From assembly GCA_029558835.1 (NCBI GenBank), contig JAKQDH010000056.1:1-38706 (forward strand): DNA of 38,706 nt, written 5' to 3'. Both the position numbers and the translations under genes were made by a program. The stretch comes from Planctomycetota bacterium (GTDB lineage: Bacteria; Planctomycetota; Phycisphaerae; UBA1845). Of this stretch, positions 7,244-15,431 are shown piece by piece. Within the stretch, counting starts at the first letter, position 1, and each line of letters opens with the position of its first letter. The notes below the pieces were generated by a model. The model saw nothing but the letters and a program-made list of their open reading frames with translations, was not told the origin of the DNA and searched no databases.

Positions 7244-8788
7244 GTGCACAGGATGGCCGGCAACACTAGGGACGGGATCGGTACCGGGTTGCTGCTGCTG
7301 GCGCTGACGGGCGCGGCCGGCGGTGCCTGGGCGAGTGGCACACTTCTGCGCGAACACCTGGGCGGCTGGGGCCCGGCCTCAGCGTCTTCGGCAGCGTCGA
7401 CAACCTGGTGTGGGGCGAGCGCGACGGCGGACGGAACCTGCGCGGACGTGCTTTCCAGTTCGTGGGCGGCCGGCGAGGTGACGATCGCCGGTCGTCAAAT
7501 CGAGGTTCCGGCCGCGTTTCTCGGCCTGGCATACTTCGGCAGCGCGGGGCTCTGGCTGCTGCTCCTCGGGAAGCAGGCACTGACGCCGCGGACCTGGGCG
7601 CGCGTGGCCACCCTTGTAGCGACGACGGCGGGTCTGCTGGCTTCACTGGGCTTCGTGGGGGTCATGCTGCTGCTGGGTCAGTGGTGTGCACTTTGCGGCA
7701 CGGCCCACGCGGCCAACTTCGTGCTGGTGGCGGCCACCTGGAAGCTTGCCCAACGCCGTGCCCCAGCCGCGACGACCCGGGTCCGCGTCGAACGAAGACC
7801 TGAGGATACGCCTCGTTTCCCACTGCCGGTGCAACCCCGGCTGGTGTTTGCGACAGTAACCGCGCTGGGTGTGGCCGTCGCGGGACTCTGGTTTGTCTAC
7901 GACGGGCAACGGGAGGTTCGCCGGCAGTGGCACAAGGCCGCCGCGCTGCGGCAGACCCTCACGGTCGTGCAGAGCGATGAGGCGCTGCTGCTGCGGGAGT
8001 TCTTCGCCCAGCCGGTGCACGCCGGCCTCACGGGTCTCGCGGACGTGGACGCCACATCGCGGCGGGAACGGTTGGACGTGCTGGACAGTACATTGCTGGC
8101 GCCGGACTTGGCCGCGGCCCAGGGCGTGGCACGGGCGTCTCGCCCGTGCGTCCACCCGCGGGACGCCGGTGCCACGAATTCCTCACGCCCCGAGACGAAG
8201 CCGAGCGTCAGTAGCGCAATGGATTCGATGCCGCTGGCCGAGGCTGAACCGACGGTCGTGATCTTCACGGACCTGCTGTGTAAGGCCTGCGGCTGCTTCG
8301 ACGCGAAGTGGCGGGCGCGGCTGGAACCGCTGCTGGGAAGCCGCGTGAGGGTCGAGTATCGGCACTTCGTCAGCCCGGCCGAGGGGGCCGCGGCGGGGAA
8401 GGCAAGTGAGCGGCGCTGGGAGCCGGCGGGCGCCGTCGAAGCGGCCCGGCTGGTCGGCGGGGACGTGGTCGCCGCCCGCCTGCGGGAGCTGCTCTTTGCC
8501 CAGCGACCATCCTGGCCGGAGTTGGACTACGGCGAGTTGGCGGGGCGGATCGGGCTTAACGTCGATCTCTTTCTGGCGGAGTTTCGCGGTCCGCGTCCGT
8601 GCCGGATCGTCGAGACGAACGCGCGCCTGGCCCGACAGCTCGACGTGCGCGAGGTGCCGGCCGTGTTTGTGGACGGTCGGCGGGTGCCGCAGATCTGCCT
8701 GGACAGTCCCGTGTTCTGGAGCGCGCTCGCCGAGACGCTGAACGTGGAAGAGGCGGCGGTCACCTGGAGTTCGGCTGATGGACCGTGA
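7244..8788 (+). CDS. Membrane VKOR domain fused to a DsbA-like thioredoxin domain (disulfide-forming enzyme)
   Basis: 514 aa from GTG 7244; ATG 7253 is the alternative. The N-terminal half is a vitamin K epoxide reductase-type bundle with hydrophobic segments near 11-34, 89-110, 119-145, 153-168 and 199-219. It has loop cysteines C56 and C66 (TCADVLSSSWA) and the quinone-side pair C148-A-L-C151. After a hydrophilic linker comes a thioredoxin/DsbA-like domain with C346-K-A-C349 and a cis-proline in VREVPAVFVDG (P472). VKOR fused to its thioredoxin partner is a known bacterial route for oxidising periplasmic cysteines with quinone as acceptor. Placement next to a six-cysteine peptide suggests that peptide is its substrate. 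Residues ~295-312 are encoded by palindromic element C, inserted in frame in the linker. The 3' end overlaps the next gene by 11 bp. Confidence 0.85.
   Translation: MHRMAGNTRDGIGTGLLLLALTGAAGGAWASGTLLREHLGGWGPASASSAASTTWCGASATADGTCADVLSSSWAAGEVTIAGRQIEVPAAFLGLAYFGSAGLWLLLLGKQALTPRTWARVATLVATTAGLLASLGFVGVMLLLGQWCALCGTAHAANFVLVAATWKLAQRRAPAATTRVRVERRPEDTPRFPLPVQPRLVFATVTALGVAVAGLWFVYDGQREVRRQWHKAAALRQTLTVVQSDEALLLREFFAQPVHAGLTGLADVDATSRRERLDVLDSTLLAPDLAAAQGVARASRPCVHPRDAGATNSSRPETKPSVSSAMDSMPLAEAEPTVVIFTDLLCKACGCFDAKWRARLEPLLGSRVRVEYRHFVSPAEGAAAGKASERRWEPAGAVEAARLVGGDVVAARLRELLFAQRPSWPELDYGELAGRIGLNVDLFLAEFRGPRPCRIVETNARLARQLDVREVPAVFVDGRRVPQICLDSPVFWSALAETLNVEEAAVTWSSADGP
8126..8176 (+). repeat. 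Palindromic element C, copy 1, inside the VKOR-DsbA gene
   Basis: GTGGCACGGGCG...CGCCCGTGC followed by a second hairpin and GTGCCAC. It is the same two-hairpin element as at 10190-10240 and 36095-36145. Its length leaves the reading frame open. Confidence 0.75.
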
Positions 8789-9122
8789 GACCGCGGCCAA
8801 GCCGGCAATGGCGGCAGTGCCGCCTGGCGAGGGCACCGGGGCGACGCGGTTTCCCCGGCGTCGGACCGACGTGCGCGTGCAGGAATTGGACGGCGAGGCG
8901 TTGGTCTACGACGCGACGACGGCCGACACGCACCTGCTGAACGCGACGGCCTACGCGATCTGGCAGGTGTGTGACGGCCGCCGCGATACCGGGGCAATCG
9001 CGACGCACCTGTCGGCCACCTACGACGTATCGGCGGAGGACGCCGGCGAGCACGTGCGGCGGATCCTGGAGGAGTTCGACGAGCGCTGCCTGCTGGAGTC
9101 ACCCGATCAGGAGCCCGCTTAG
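8778..9122 (+). CDS. PqqD-like protein of the HPr-rel-A type
   Basis: 114 aa. The segment from about residue 29 is a PqqD-type fold: VRVQELDGEALVYDATTADT, then HLLNATAYAIWQVCDG, then helices TGAIATHLSATYDVSAEDAGEHV and a C-terminal RILEEFDERCLL. PqqD proteins are small peptide-binding chaperones (RiPP recognition elements) that hand a substrate peptide to modifying enzymes. Here the gene starts inside the end of the VKOR gene and stops one base before the kinase start, so the three are translationally coupled. The pairing with an HprK-related kinase fits the described HPr-rel-A arrangement. That it binds the knottin-like peptide leader is only a hypothesis. Confidence 0.8.
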   Translation: MDRETAAKPAMAAVPPGEGTGATRFPRRRTDVRVQELDGEALVYDATTADTHLLNATAYAIWQVCDGRRDTGAIATHLSATYDVSAEDAGEHVRRILEEFDERCLLESPDQEPA

Positions 9123-10034
9123 ATGTTCGGACTGCTCGACAGATCGACCTCGCGTACGGTGACGCACGTTGCGCTGGGCGTGGTGCGGGCGAGTCTGGAG
9201 ACGCCGGTACAGTCGTTGCACGACGGCTTCCGCAGGCTGTACCGCCCGTTCGTTACCGAGGACGCCGGCGGCGACGCCATCCGCGTGCGGGTGATGCCGG
9301 GGAGTCTCCACTGGGGGCACCGGCGCCGCTTTCGGGTGACGGCGGACGACCGACTGCGGTTTGAGCCGGTCCGGTCTGATGAGCTGCTGCCCCGGGTGGA
9401 GTGGGCGATCAACTGGGAGGTGCCGGCCAGCCTGCCGCACTACCTGCACCTGCATGCTTCCAGCCTCGAAGTCAACGGTTGCGGGGTGATCCTGCCGGGG
9501 CATTCCGGGAGCGGGAAATCGACGCTGGCCCTGGCCCTGCTGACGCGCGGCTGGCGGTATCTGTGCGATGAGTTCGCGTTGATTCAGGCGGATTCGCTGC
9601 TGCTGGATCCGTTTCCGCGAGCGGTGTGCATCAAGCGGCCGGGCTACCCGGTGATCGAGTCGCTGGGCGTGCGGCTGACGGGCCGGCCGCATTACGTGAA
9701 AGGGTCAAAGGGCTACGTGCGGTTCGTTCATCCGCTGGAGGTGCGTGAGGACGCCATCGGTCGGCGCTGCCCGGTGCGCTATGTGATCTTCCCCACCTAC
9801 GTCGAGGACGCGGAACCCGCGTTGGCGCCGCTGTCGAGGGCCGAGGCCGCCTTCGCCATGCACCAGGTGTGTTTCAACCTGTTCGGCTGCCGCCGGCTCG
9901 GACTGGACGTGTTGGCCGAGGTCGTGCGGGGGGCGGAATGCTATCGCCTCACCTCGGGCGACATCCACCGCACGTGCGCTCTGCTGGAACGACTGGTGGG
10001 CGGCAGCGCGCAGCAGGTGGTGCGAAGCGCATGA
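9123..10034 (+). CDS. HprK-related kinase A (HPr-rel-A system)
   Basis: 303 aa. The N-terminal ~110 residues follow the family plan, ending in LLPRVEWAINWE and HYLHLHASSLEVNG. The Walker A loop GHSGSGKST is at residues 126-134 and CDEFALI around 148-154 supplies the acidic residues. The domain resembles the P-loop kinase half of HPr kinase/phosphorylase but lacks a recognisable N-terminal Hpr_kinase_N domain and the full HprK signature. HprK-related kinases accompany PqqD-like proteins and nucleotidyltransferases in polysaccharide or peptide clusters; their substrate is generally unknown. ATG 9123 immediately follows the stop of the PqqD-like gene. Confidence 0.85.
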   Translation: MFGLLDRSTSRTVTHVALGVVRASLETPVQSLHDGFRRLYRPFVTEDAGGDAIRVRVMPGSLHWGHRRRFRVTADDRLRFEPVRSDELLPRVEWAINWEVPASLPHYLHLHASSLEVNGCGVILPGHSGSGKSTLALALLTRGWRYLCDEFALIQADSLLLDPFPRAVCIKRPGYPVIESLGVRLTGRPHYVKGSKGYVRFVHPLEVREDAIGRRCPVRYVIFPTYVEDAEPALAPLSRAEAAFAMHQVCFNLFGCRRLGLDVLAEVVRGAECYRLTSGDIHRTCALLERLVGGSAQQVVRSA

Positions 10035-10083
10035 ACGCCTGTCAGCGCAGCAACCTGAGGCCATGAGAGCGCGGGTTGCACGT

Positions 10084-10150
10084 AGCTGGGTACAGGCAAC
10101 TGGGTACAGGTGGCTGGGTACAGGTGGCTGGGTACAGGTAGCTGGGTGGC
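10084..10150 (+). repeat. Short tandem repeat, 14-15 bp unit, about 4.5 copies
   Basis: The unit ctgggtacaggtgg recurs with small variations (agctgggtacaggca, actgggtacaggtgg) and runs directly into a half copy of element B. Located between the kinase and nucleotidyltransferase genes. Confidence 0.7.
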
Positions 10151-10240
10151 ATGGCCAAGCGCAGCGCCGCCATGCCGAACGCACAGGGTATGGCACGGGC
10201 GTCTCGCCCGTGGGTTTACCGGCAAGATGCCGGTACCACG
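10144..10240. repeat. Composite of a half element B (reverse) and element C, copy 2
   Basis: 10144-10176 is GGGTGGCATGGCCAAGCGCA with the following GCGCCGCCATGCC hairpin, i.e. one half of element B in the orientation seen at 23179. It is followed at 10190-10240 by element C: GGCACGGGCGTCTCGCCCGTG, then ACCGGCAAGATGCCGGTACC. Confidence 0.7.
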
Positions 10241-10269
10241 GAATCCCCGCGGCCCGGGAAGAACGGAAC

Positions 10270-11613
10270 GTGAGCAGTACAGAGCTTGCCAAGTGGATTC
10301 GCGGCGATGTCGGGCGGCTGGACGAGCTCCACGCGACACCCGAGGACTGGCGAAAACGCGCTGATGCCCTGACTCGTAGCGGGCTCGCGGGCATCGCGCT
10401 CGAATGCGCCGGGGAGCAGGCGGCCGCATGGCCGGCGAAGTTCACGGCCCACCTGAAACGCGGCGCCACGGCCGTGGCCGCCGAGAACCTCAACTTCCGC
10501 CACGAGTTGGTGCGTCTCCTGCGTGCGTTCGATCAGGCGGGCGTGCCGGTGATGCTACTGAAGGGGGCGGCCCTGAACCTGTCGCTATACGATCGCCCCG
10601 ACCTGCGTCCCATGACGGACCTGGATTTGCTGATCCACCCGGCCGACGCCTCGGCCGCCCGGAAAGCGCTGCACGAGTGCGGGTGCCGGCCGCAGTTCGA
10701 TCTTCTGCGGGAGGATTTTTTCCCCAAGTATTACTATGAGTTGGCGTTTGTGACCGGCTCCTTGCGGCCGGTGCGGATCGACCTGCACGTTCGTCCTCTG
10801 CGACCGCTGCGTATCGCGCGGTTCATGCCCGACGATGCCCTCTGGGATGGCGCGCAACGGGTCGAGCTGGATGGCACCCATGCGTCCCTATTCAGCGTGG
10901 GTGCCATGCCCTCACCCGCCACAGGCGGGGGTGGGCATGCGGTCGGCCGAGAGAACATGCTTACCCGCGACTGCTGTCGCGGGAAAGCATGCCACCCTGT
11001 CCGGGCTGACACGCCGAATACGTGCACCCATGCATGGGTGCCGCGACCTGAGCTGATGCTGATCCACCTGGCCGCCCATGCGGCGTTCCACGGCTGCGCC
11101 CGCCTGCTGTGGTTGTACGACATTCATCGCCTGCTGCAGCGGCACGGCGGCGCGCTTGACTGGGGCTTGGTCGTGGAGCGCTGCCGGAGGTGGCGTCTGG
11201 CGGCGGCGGTGACCGAAGCCCTACGGCAGACGGCCGTGCGCTGGGGCACAGCGTTGCCACCCGCGGCGAGCGCGTGGGTTGCCCACCGGGAAGGCAACTG
11301 GCCGGACCGGTTGCTGCTCGCTCACGCCGCGCGTGACGGTGGCTCACCGGTGGTACGGCTGGTCGTGGACTTGCTATGCACACCGGGTCTGGGTTTCCGG
11401 CTGGGGTACCTCGTGGCGCTATTGCGCCCTGCGCGTGGGCACTTGGCGGACGTGTATCCCTACCGGCATTGGGGGTGGACGGCCACCGCCCACGTGTGGC
11501 GGTGGCTGCGGGCTGCTGGGCGGACCGCGTTTCTCCCGATACAGCTTACACGGCGGGCGGGTGGACGCCTGCTGTCGCGGTCGGGTGAACGCCTGCTGTC
11601 GCGGTCGAACTGA
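10270..11613 (+). CDS. Nucleotidyltransferase family protein (NTP_transf_5-like) interrupted in frame by a palindromic element
   Basis: 447 aa from GTG 10270; the frame is open further upstream but only through repeats. Residues ~97-122 carry the family hallmark: LKGAALNLSLYD, then RPMTDLDLLI with the catalytic-type D-x-D. Downstream, PELMLIHLAAHAAFHGCARL and LYDIHRLL are the usual C-terminal helical signature. These proteins accompany HprK-related kinases in HPr-rel-A clusters and are thought to transfer nucleotides to an unknown acceptor. Residues ~202-257 are encoded by element A and its flanking GGCACCCATGC/GCATGGGTGCC arms; they are low-complexity, cysteine-containing and absent from the family plan, so this copy has an inserted loop of about 56 residues. 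Whether it is still active is unknown. Confidence 0.75.
   Translation: MSSTELAKWIRGDVGRLDELHATPEDWRKRADALTRSGLAGIALECAGEQAAAWPAKFTAHLKRGATAVAAENLNFRHELVRLLRAFDQAGVPVMLLKGAALNLSLYDRPDLRPMTDLDLLIHPADASAARKALHECGCRPQFDLLREDFFPKYYYELAFVTGSLRPVRIDLHVRPLRPLRIARFMPDDALWDGAQRVELDGTHASLFSVGAMPSPATGGGGHAVGRENMLTRDCCRGKACHPVRADTPNTCTHAWVPRPELMLIHLAAHAAFHGCARLLWLYDIHRLLQRHGGALDWGLVVERCRRWRLAAAVTEALRQTAVRWGTALPPAASAWVAHREGNWPDRLLLAHAARDGGSPVVRLVVDLLCTPGLGFRLGYLVALLRPARGHLADVYPYRHWGWTATAHVWRWLRAAGRTAFLPIQLTRRAGGRLLSRSGERLLSRSN
10894..11025 (-). repeat. Palindromic element A, copy 2, inside the nucleotidyltransferase gene
   Basis: Reverse-complement match to 3231-3359 across almost the whole length, including GCATGCTTTCCCGCGACAGC and the CCCACCCCCGCC hairpin. 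It is framed by outer inverted repeats GGCACCCATGC (near 10873) and GCATGGGTGCC (to 11041). Confidence 0.8.
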
Positions 11614-11641
11614 GCAGGCACACCCGAAGGGGCCGCTGGGA

Positions 11642-11739
11642 GGGTGGCATGCCCAAGCCGAAGGCGCCGGCATGCTCTTGCAGACGGTGGCGTTGCGTAC
11701 GGAGGGAGCATGGCGGCGCTGCGCTTGGCCATGCCACCC
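11642..11739 (+). repeat. Palindromic element B, copy 1
   Basis: Two hairpins: GGGTGGCATGCCCAAGCCGA... closing with GGCATGC, and GGCATGGCGGCGC...GCTTGGCCATGCCACCC. The ends are inverted repeats (GGTGGCATG / CATGCCACC), so the whole resembles a REP pair or a small MITE. It fills the gap between the nucleotidyltransferase and glycosyltransferase genes. Confidence 0.75.
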
Positions 11740-11854
11740 GACACCGTTGATCGGTTTCCCTATGCAGTGGAGCTGGTTGGGCCCCTTGCTTCCGCCCGGG
11801 CTCGGATGGCAGGACTCGGATCGACGAGGGTCGGATCGGCGGAAGGTTGACACC

Positions 11855-14212
11855 ATGCCGGAGACGCCAGTGGAACGATCGCCTGAAGCACCCACCAGCG
11901 AACCCGTGTCGGTCGTGCTGACCGTGCGGGATGATGCGGAGGGTCTGCGTCGGGTGCTGGCCGGCTTGGCCGCCCAGGTCCGCCCGCCTGACGAGGTGAT
12001 CGTCGTGGATGGCGGATCGGAGCCCGGTCCGCTGGGGCAGATTCACGCGGCCGTCGCCCGGTACCCGTTTGTGCACCTGCTGGCCGGGCAGACCTGCAAC
12101 ATCGCCGAAGGCCGCAACCGGGCCATTCACGCCGCCCGTCACGACATCATCGCCTGCATCGACGCCGGCTGCGAGGCCGACCCGCACTGGCTGGCGCGGC
12201 TGACCGCCCCGTTTGCGGACCCGGCCGTCGAGGTGGTCGGCGGGTTCTATCGGCTCGAGGCAACTGCGCGTCTGCAGACCATCGTCGGCCTGTTGACGTT
12301 GCCCGGGCAACTGGAGCCCGTCGATCCGTTGCGTTTCAACCCGAGCGCGCGGTCGCTGGCGTTCCGGCGCCGGGTGTGGGAACGCGCCGGCGGCTTCCCC
12401 AACTGGCTCTACACGGCCGAGGACACCCTGTTTGATCTCAAGCTCCGCACGCTTGACCCGTCGCCGCGCTACGTCTTCGTCGAGGATGCGGTAGTGAACT
12501 GGCAGCCGCGGCAGGGCTGGCGGGCGGTGTTTCGCCAATACCGCGCCTACGCGCGCGGCGAAGCGCGGATCGGTCGCCGGGGAGCCGTGCAGCGCGCCGT
12601 GACCCGGCGACACGTGGTGGCGCTGGCGTGGCTGTTGCTGGGCGTGCTGGCGACGCTGGGCGGCGCGTGGTGGCCGGTACTCGTCGGGTTGGCTGCCGGA
12701 CTGTGGTGGCTCGCTCGCCCGTTGCATGAACAGGCCGCCCGGGTCCGGCGGAAGACCGGGCGCGGGTTCGACTATGTGCTCGCGCTGGCGGTTGGTGAGT
12801 GGCTGGCGCTGGCGGGGTGGATGGGTCGGCGCTGGGGGCGGCAGGACCGTCGCCTGGAGCCGCGTTTGTACGTGGATAAGCTGCGGCAGTACCTGGGGAG
12901 CGAATCGGCCGACGTGCTGATTCCGCCGTGGGCACTGGCCTGCCCGCCGCCGCCGCGCACGCTGGTGGTGACGTGGCATTGGCCGCCGGTCAACCGGGCG
13001 TCGGCCAACGTGCTGGCGGCGCTGTTCGCACCGGCGCCCGCCGGTGTATTCCGCGTGCTGACGCGCCGGATGCCGACGCTGCCGGCCGAGGATGGGCTAC
13101 CGTGCCCGGGGATTGCCGTGGAGCGTGTTTCCTGGCCGTTGCAGGACGACCGCCCGGTGCGCGGGTGGACATTGCTTGCCAACGTCACGACCGTGCTGCG
13201 GATGCTGTGGCGGGCCCGGCGGCTGGACGCGGCCGAGCCGGTGCAGCGCGTGCTGACCGTGCATCCGAGTGCGTACGGGTTGCTGGCCGGCTGGCTGATC
13301 GCTCGCCGCTTGAGCGTGCCCTTGATCGCGTACATGCACGACCTGTGCAGCGAGACGCTCATTACGCGCAGCCGGTTGCGACGCTGGCTCTGGCGGCGCC
13401 TTGACGCACGAATTCTGCGGGCAGCGTCACTGGTGATCGTGCCCAGCCCGAGCTTCGTTGAGCATTACCAGCGACGAGGCATCAACCGAACGTGGGTGCT
13501 GCCGCACTGTCTACCGGCGGACGTCTGGCCGGCGCCCGCTCCCGCGGCCGGCGACAAGCTGCGGCTCATCTACGCCGGGCACGTGTATGAGGCGCACGCG
13601 GACGCGGTGGCCGCGTTGATCGACGCGTTACACCCGGCGGACGCCGTCGAGCTTGCGTTCCTCAGTCGGCCGCAGCCGCTGCTGCGGGAACAACCGTGCC
13701 GCTGGCTGCCGCGCCCACAGGCCCTGGAGCAGATTCGTCAGGCGGATGCCGCGGTGGTGGCCCTGGGCTTCCAGTCGCCTTATCCCGACGAGATCCGCTG
13801 TTGCTTCCCGTCGAAGATCGTCGATTACGTCGGGCTGGGCAAACCGGTGCTGGCCGTCGTGCCCGCCGGGTGCTTCGTGGATCGGCTGGTGCGCGAGACC
13901 GGCTGCGGGGTCGTTGTGAACACGCTCGACCAGGCGGCCATCCGCGCCGCGGTCGAGGAACTCCGCTCCCCGGAAGTTCTCGCCCGTTGCCGGGCCGGCG
14001 CGCTGGCCCTTGCCGCCCAACTCGACGCCGCGTATTGGCACCATGAGCTACTGCTGAGGCTCAGCATGTCGCCCTGGCCGGTGCGCGCGTCGCAGCCGTT
14101 TCCCGCACGGCACGAAGCCGGAGCCCTTCCCTCGCGGGAGCCCGCAGTCGCACTCCTGACCGGCACGACCCACACCATGCCTGAGCCTGCAACGGGTGTC
14201 ACCGCCCACTGA
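11855..14212 (+). CDS. Glycosyltransferase fusion: GT2 domain, membrane segments, then GT4-like domain
   Basis: 785 aa. GGAAGG lies 9 nt before ATG 11855, which fixes the start. Residues ~15-240 are a GT-A family 2 domain (VSVVLTVRDDAEGLRRVL, VIVVDGGS, CNIAEGRNRAI, IIACIDAGCEADPHW). A hydrophobic segment of two passes follows at ~252-290. From ~367 (PRTLVVTWHWPPVNRASAN) to ~755 runs a GT-B, GT4-like domain with a C-terminal Rossmann half (LRLIYAGHVYEAHADAV, CCFPSKIVDYVGLGKPVLAV). Two sugar-transfer domains in one chain suggest consecutive steps of one glycan. It is the last gene of the + strand block that begins with the cystine-rich peptide. Confidence 0.8.
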   Translation: MPETPVERSPEAPTSEPVSVVLTVRDDAEGLRRVLAGLAAQVRPPDEVIVVDGGSEPGPLGQIHAAVARYPFVHLLAGQTCNIAEGRNRAIHAARHDIIACIDAGCEADPHWLARLTAPFADPAVEVVGGFYRLEATARLQTIVGLLTLPGQLEPVDPLRFNPSARSLAFRRRVWERAGGFPNWLYTAEDTLFDLKLRTLDPSPRYVFVEDAVVNWQPRQGWRAVFRQYRAYARGEARIGRRGAVQRAVTRRHVVALAWLLLGVLATLGGAWWPVLVGLAAGLWWLARPLHEQAARVRRKTGRGFDYVLALAVGEWLALAGWMGRRWGRQDRRLEPRLYVDKLRQYLGSESADVLIPPWALACPPPPRTLVVTWHWPPVNRASANVLAALFAPAPAGVFRVLTRRMPTLPAEDGLPCPGIAVERVSWPLQDDRPVRGWTLLANVTTVLRMLWRARRLDAAEPVQRVLTVHPSAYGLLAGWLIARRLSVPLIAYMHDLCSETLITRSRLRRWLWRRLDARILRAASLVIVPSPSFVEHYQRRGINRTWVLPHCLPADVWPAPAPAAGDKLRLIYAGHVYEAHADAVAALIDALHPADAVELAFLSRPQPLLREQPCRWLPRPQALEQIRQADAAVVALGFQSPYPDEIRCCFPSKIVDYVGLGKPVLAVVPAGCFVDRLVRETGCGVVVNTLDQAAIRAAVEELRSPEVLARCRAGALALAAQLDAAYWHHELLLRLSMSPWPVRASQPFPARHEAGALPSREPAVALLTGTTHTMPEPATGVTAH

Positions 14213-14260
14213 GGCTACCTTTCCTGGCCCACTGACCGTGCGACGCAGTCCGCGGCCGCC

Positions 14261-14947
14261 TCAGAAGCCACCGAGGATGAACGGGTTCGTGGTGCGCTCG
14301 CGGCCGATGGTGGTCTCTGGACCGTGACCCGACAGGACTTGGGTGTCATCCGGCAGGCTCATCAGGTGGGTGCGCAGGTTGTGCAGAAGCTGCTGCCCGT
14401 CGCTGGTGGGAAAGTCCACCCGCCCGACGCTGCCGGCGAAGAGCGCATCACCGACGATGACGACGCCCAGCTCCTGGCAGTAGAAGCTACGCCCGCCGGG
14501 CGAATGACCGGCCGTGTCGATGATCCGCCACTTCGTGCCGTCCAGTTCGAGCGTCTCCTCGGGGACCAAGTCCCGTGGATCACGCACTGCGGTTCGCAAC
14601 TCCAGCCCCAGGAAGCCGGAGAGGTTGACCTCCGGGTCCGAGAGGGCGTCCCACTCCGCCCGGGCCAGGTATACCGGCAAGGGCGCCCCCTCCGTCGAGG
14701 CGTCCCCGAGGTCCCGCCGCAGCGCGTCCACTCCGGCAATGTGGTCCAGGTGACCGTGCGTCAGCAGGATGGCCTGCGGCAGCAGCTTATGCTCCCGCAC
14801 GTGGGCGATGATCTTCCGCGCCTGGGGCGGATAACCCGGGTCGATGATCCAGCAGGGCCCACCGTCCCGCAGGGAGACGGTGTAGCCGTTCTCCATGTAC
14901 CCCGGGTCGTTCGTCACGTAGGTGCGCAGTTGCTTCTTGCTCGTCAT
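14261..14947 (-). CDS. MBL-fold metal-dependent hydrolase (glyoxalase II / YcbL-like)
   Basis: 228 aa. The metal site is plain: THGHLDH with H64, H66, D68 and H69; H in DTAGHSPGG; D in VIVGDALFAG; and H in LSGHGPETTIG. Length and the C-terminal TTIGRERTTNPFI match small YcbL-type glyoxalase II relatives, which hydrolyse thioesters such as S-lactoylglutathione or related compounds in the cytoplasm. The substrate is not determined here. ATG 14947 is chosen because a -10 box ends 7 nt before it and the frame upstream is arginine/proline-rich filler. It diverges from the GT2 gene at 15432. Confidence 0.85.
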   Translation of the reverse strand: MTSKKQLRTYVTNDPGYMENGYTVSLRDGGPCWIIDPGYPPQARKIIAHVREHKLLPQAILLTHGHLDHIAGVDALRRDLGDASTEGAPLPVYLARAEWDALSDPEVNLSGFLGLELRTAVRDPRDLVPEETLELDGTKWRIIDTAGHSPGGRSFYCQELGVVIVGDALFAGSVGRVDFPTSDGQQLLHNLRTHLMSLPDDTQVLSGHGPETTIGRERTTNPFILGGF

Positions 14948-14954
14948 GGCCGGG

Positions 14955-14982
14955 AGTGTACGCGAGCCGGGGGATTCCTCAA
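14955..14982 (-). promoter_or_regulatory. Candidate promoter of the MBL hydrolase, leaderless arrangement
   Basis: Reading the - strand: TTGAGG (14982-14977), 16 bp, TACACT (14960-14955), then 7 nt to the ATG at 14947. Confidence 0.45.
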
Positions 14983-15314
14983 GGCGACTCCTCGGCGTTC
15001 GGGACTCCGGGGCCACCGGCGTGGGTTCCGCACGAACGGCATCGGATCCGCGCACGCACGGCGTCGGTTCCAAGCGGGGGGGCATCCGAATCCTCGCCCG
15101 GAGGGCCAGGGCCTTCCAGGCCCTGGAGAAGCGGCCACCCTCCTCATTCCCCCCTCGCCTGGAGGGCGCCCGCGCCACCCAGGCCGCGACGCCTATCCCA
15201 ACGCACGTTGCACACGAACTCCTTCCCTGGAGCAGCCCCCCTTACTCGCTTTCCCCGCCTGGAGCGCGAGCATGCCGGGCAACGGGCTTGCGTCCGCGCG
15301 CCGGCGTCCCGACC
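14983..15314. other. Divergent intergenic region with a strong hairpin
   Basis: No gene seen. 15106-15126 is a perfect 8-bp hairpin (CCAGGGCC, 5-nt loop, GGCCCTGG). 15020-15075 has imperfect direct repeats of the type ggttccgcacgaacggcatc. Confidence 0.45.
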
Positions 15315-15343
15315 TTGAGCGTTCCCGGCCCCACCGCTAGCAT
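15315..15343 (+). promoter_or_regulatory. Candidate promoter of the GT2 gene
   Basis: TTGAGC at 15315-15320, 17 bp, TAGCAT at 15338-15343, about 88 nt before the TTG start. Consensus matching only. Confidence 0.35.
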
Positions 15344-15431
15344 CTGCGGTCGCACGGACGCACCGTGCGGCTGCGCGCATCGCGGGCGTGCCCAAGATGC
15401 AACCGATCCACCGCGCGCGGGAGACTGGTCC

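Noticed and set aside
10079..10150. CRISPR-like array
   Set aside because: The 14-15 bp units are contiguous without spacers; it is a simple tandem repeat. No CRISPR array or cas gene was seen in the window.
12726..12920. Several short + and - frames within the glycosyltransferase gene
   Set aside because: Out-of-frame shadows with no start signals or motifs.
11546..12979. 477-codon open frame on the - strand
   Set aside because: Antisense to the glycosyltransferase fusion and crosses element B; no recognisable domain.
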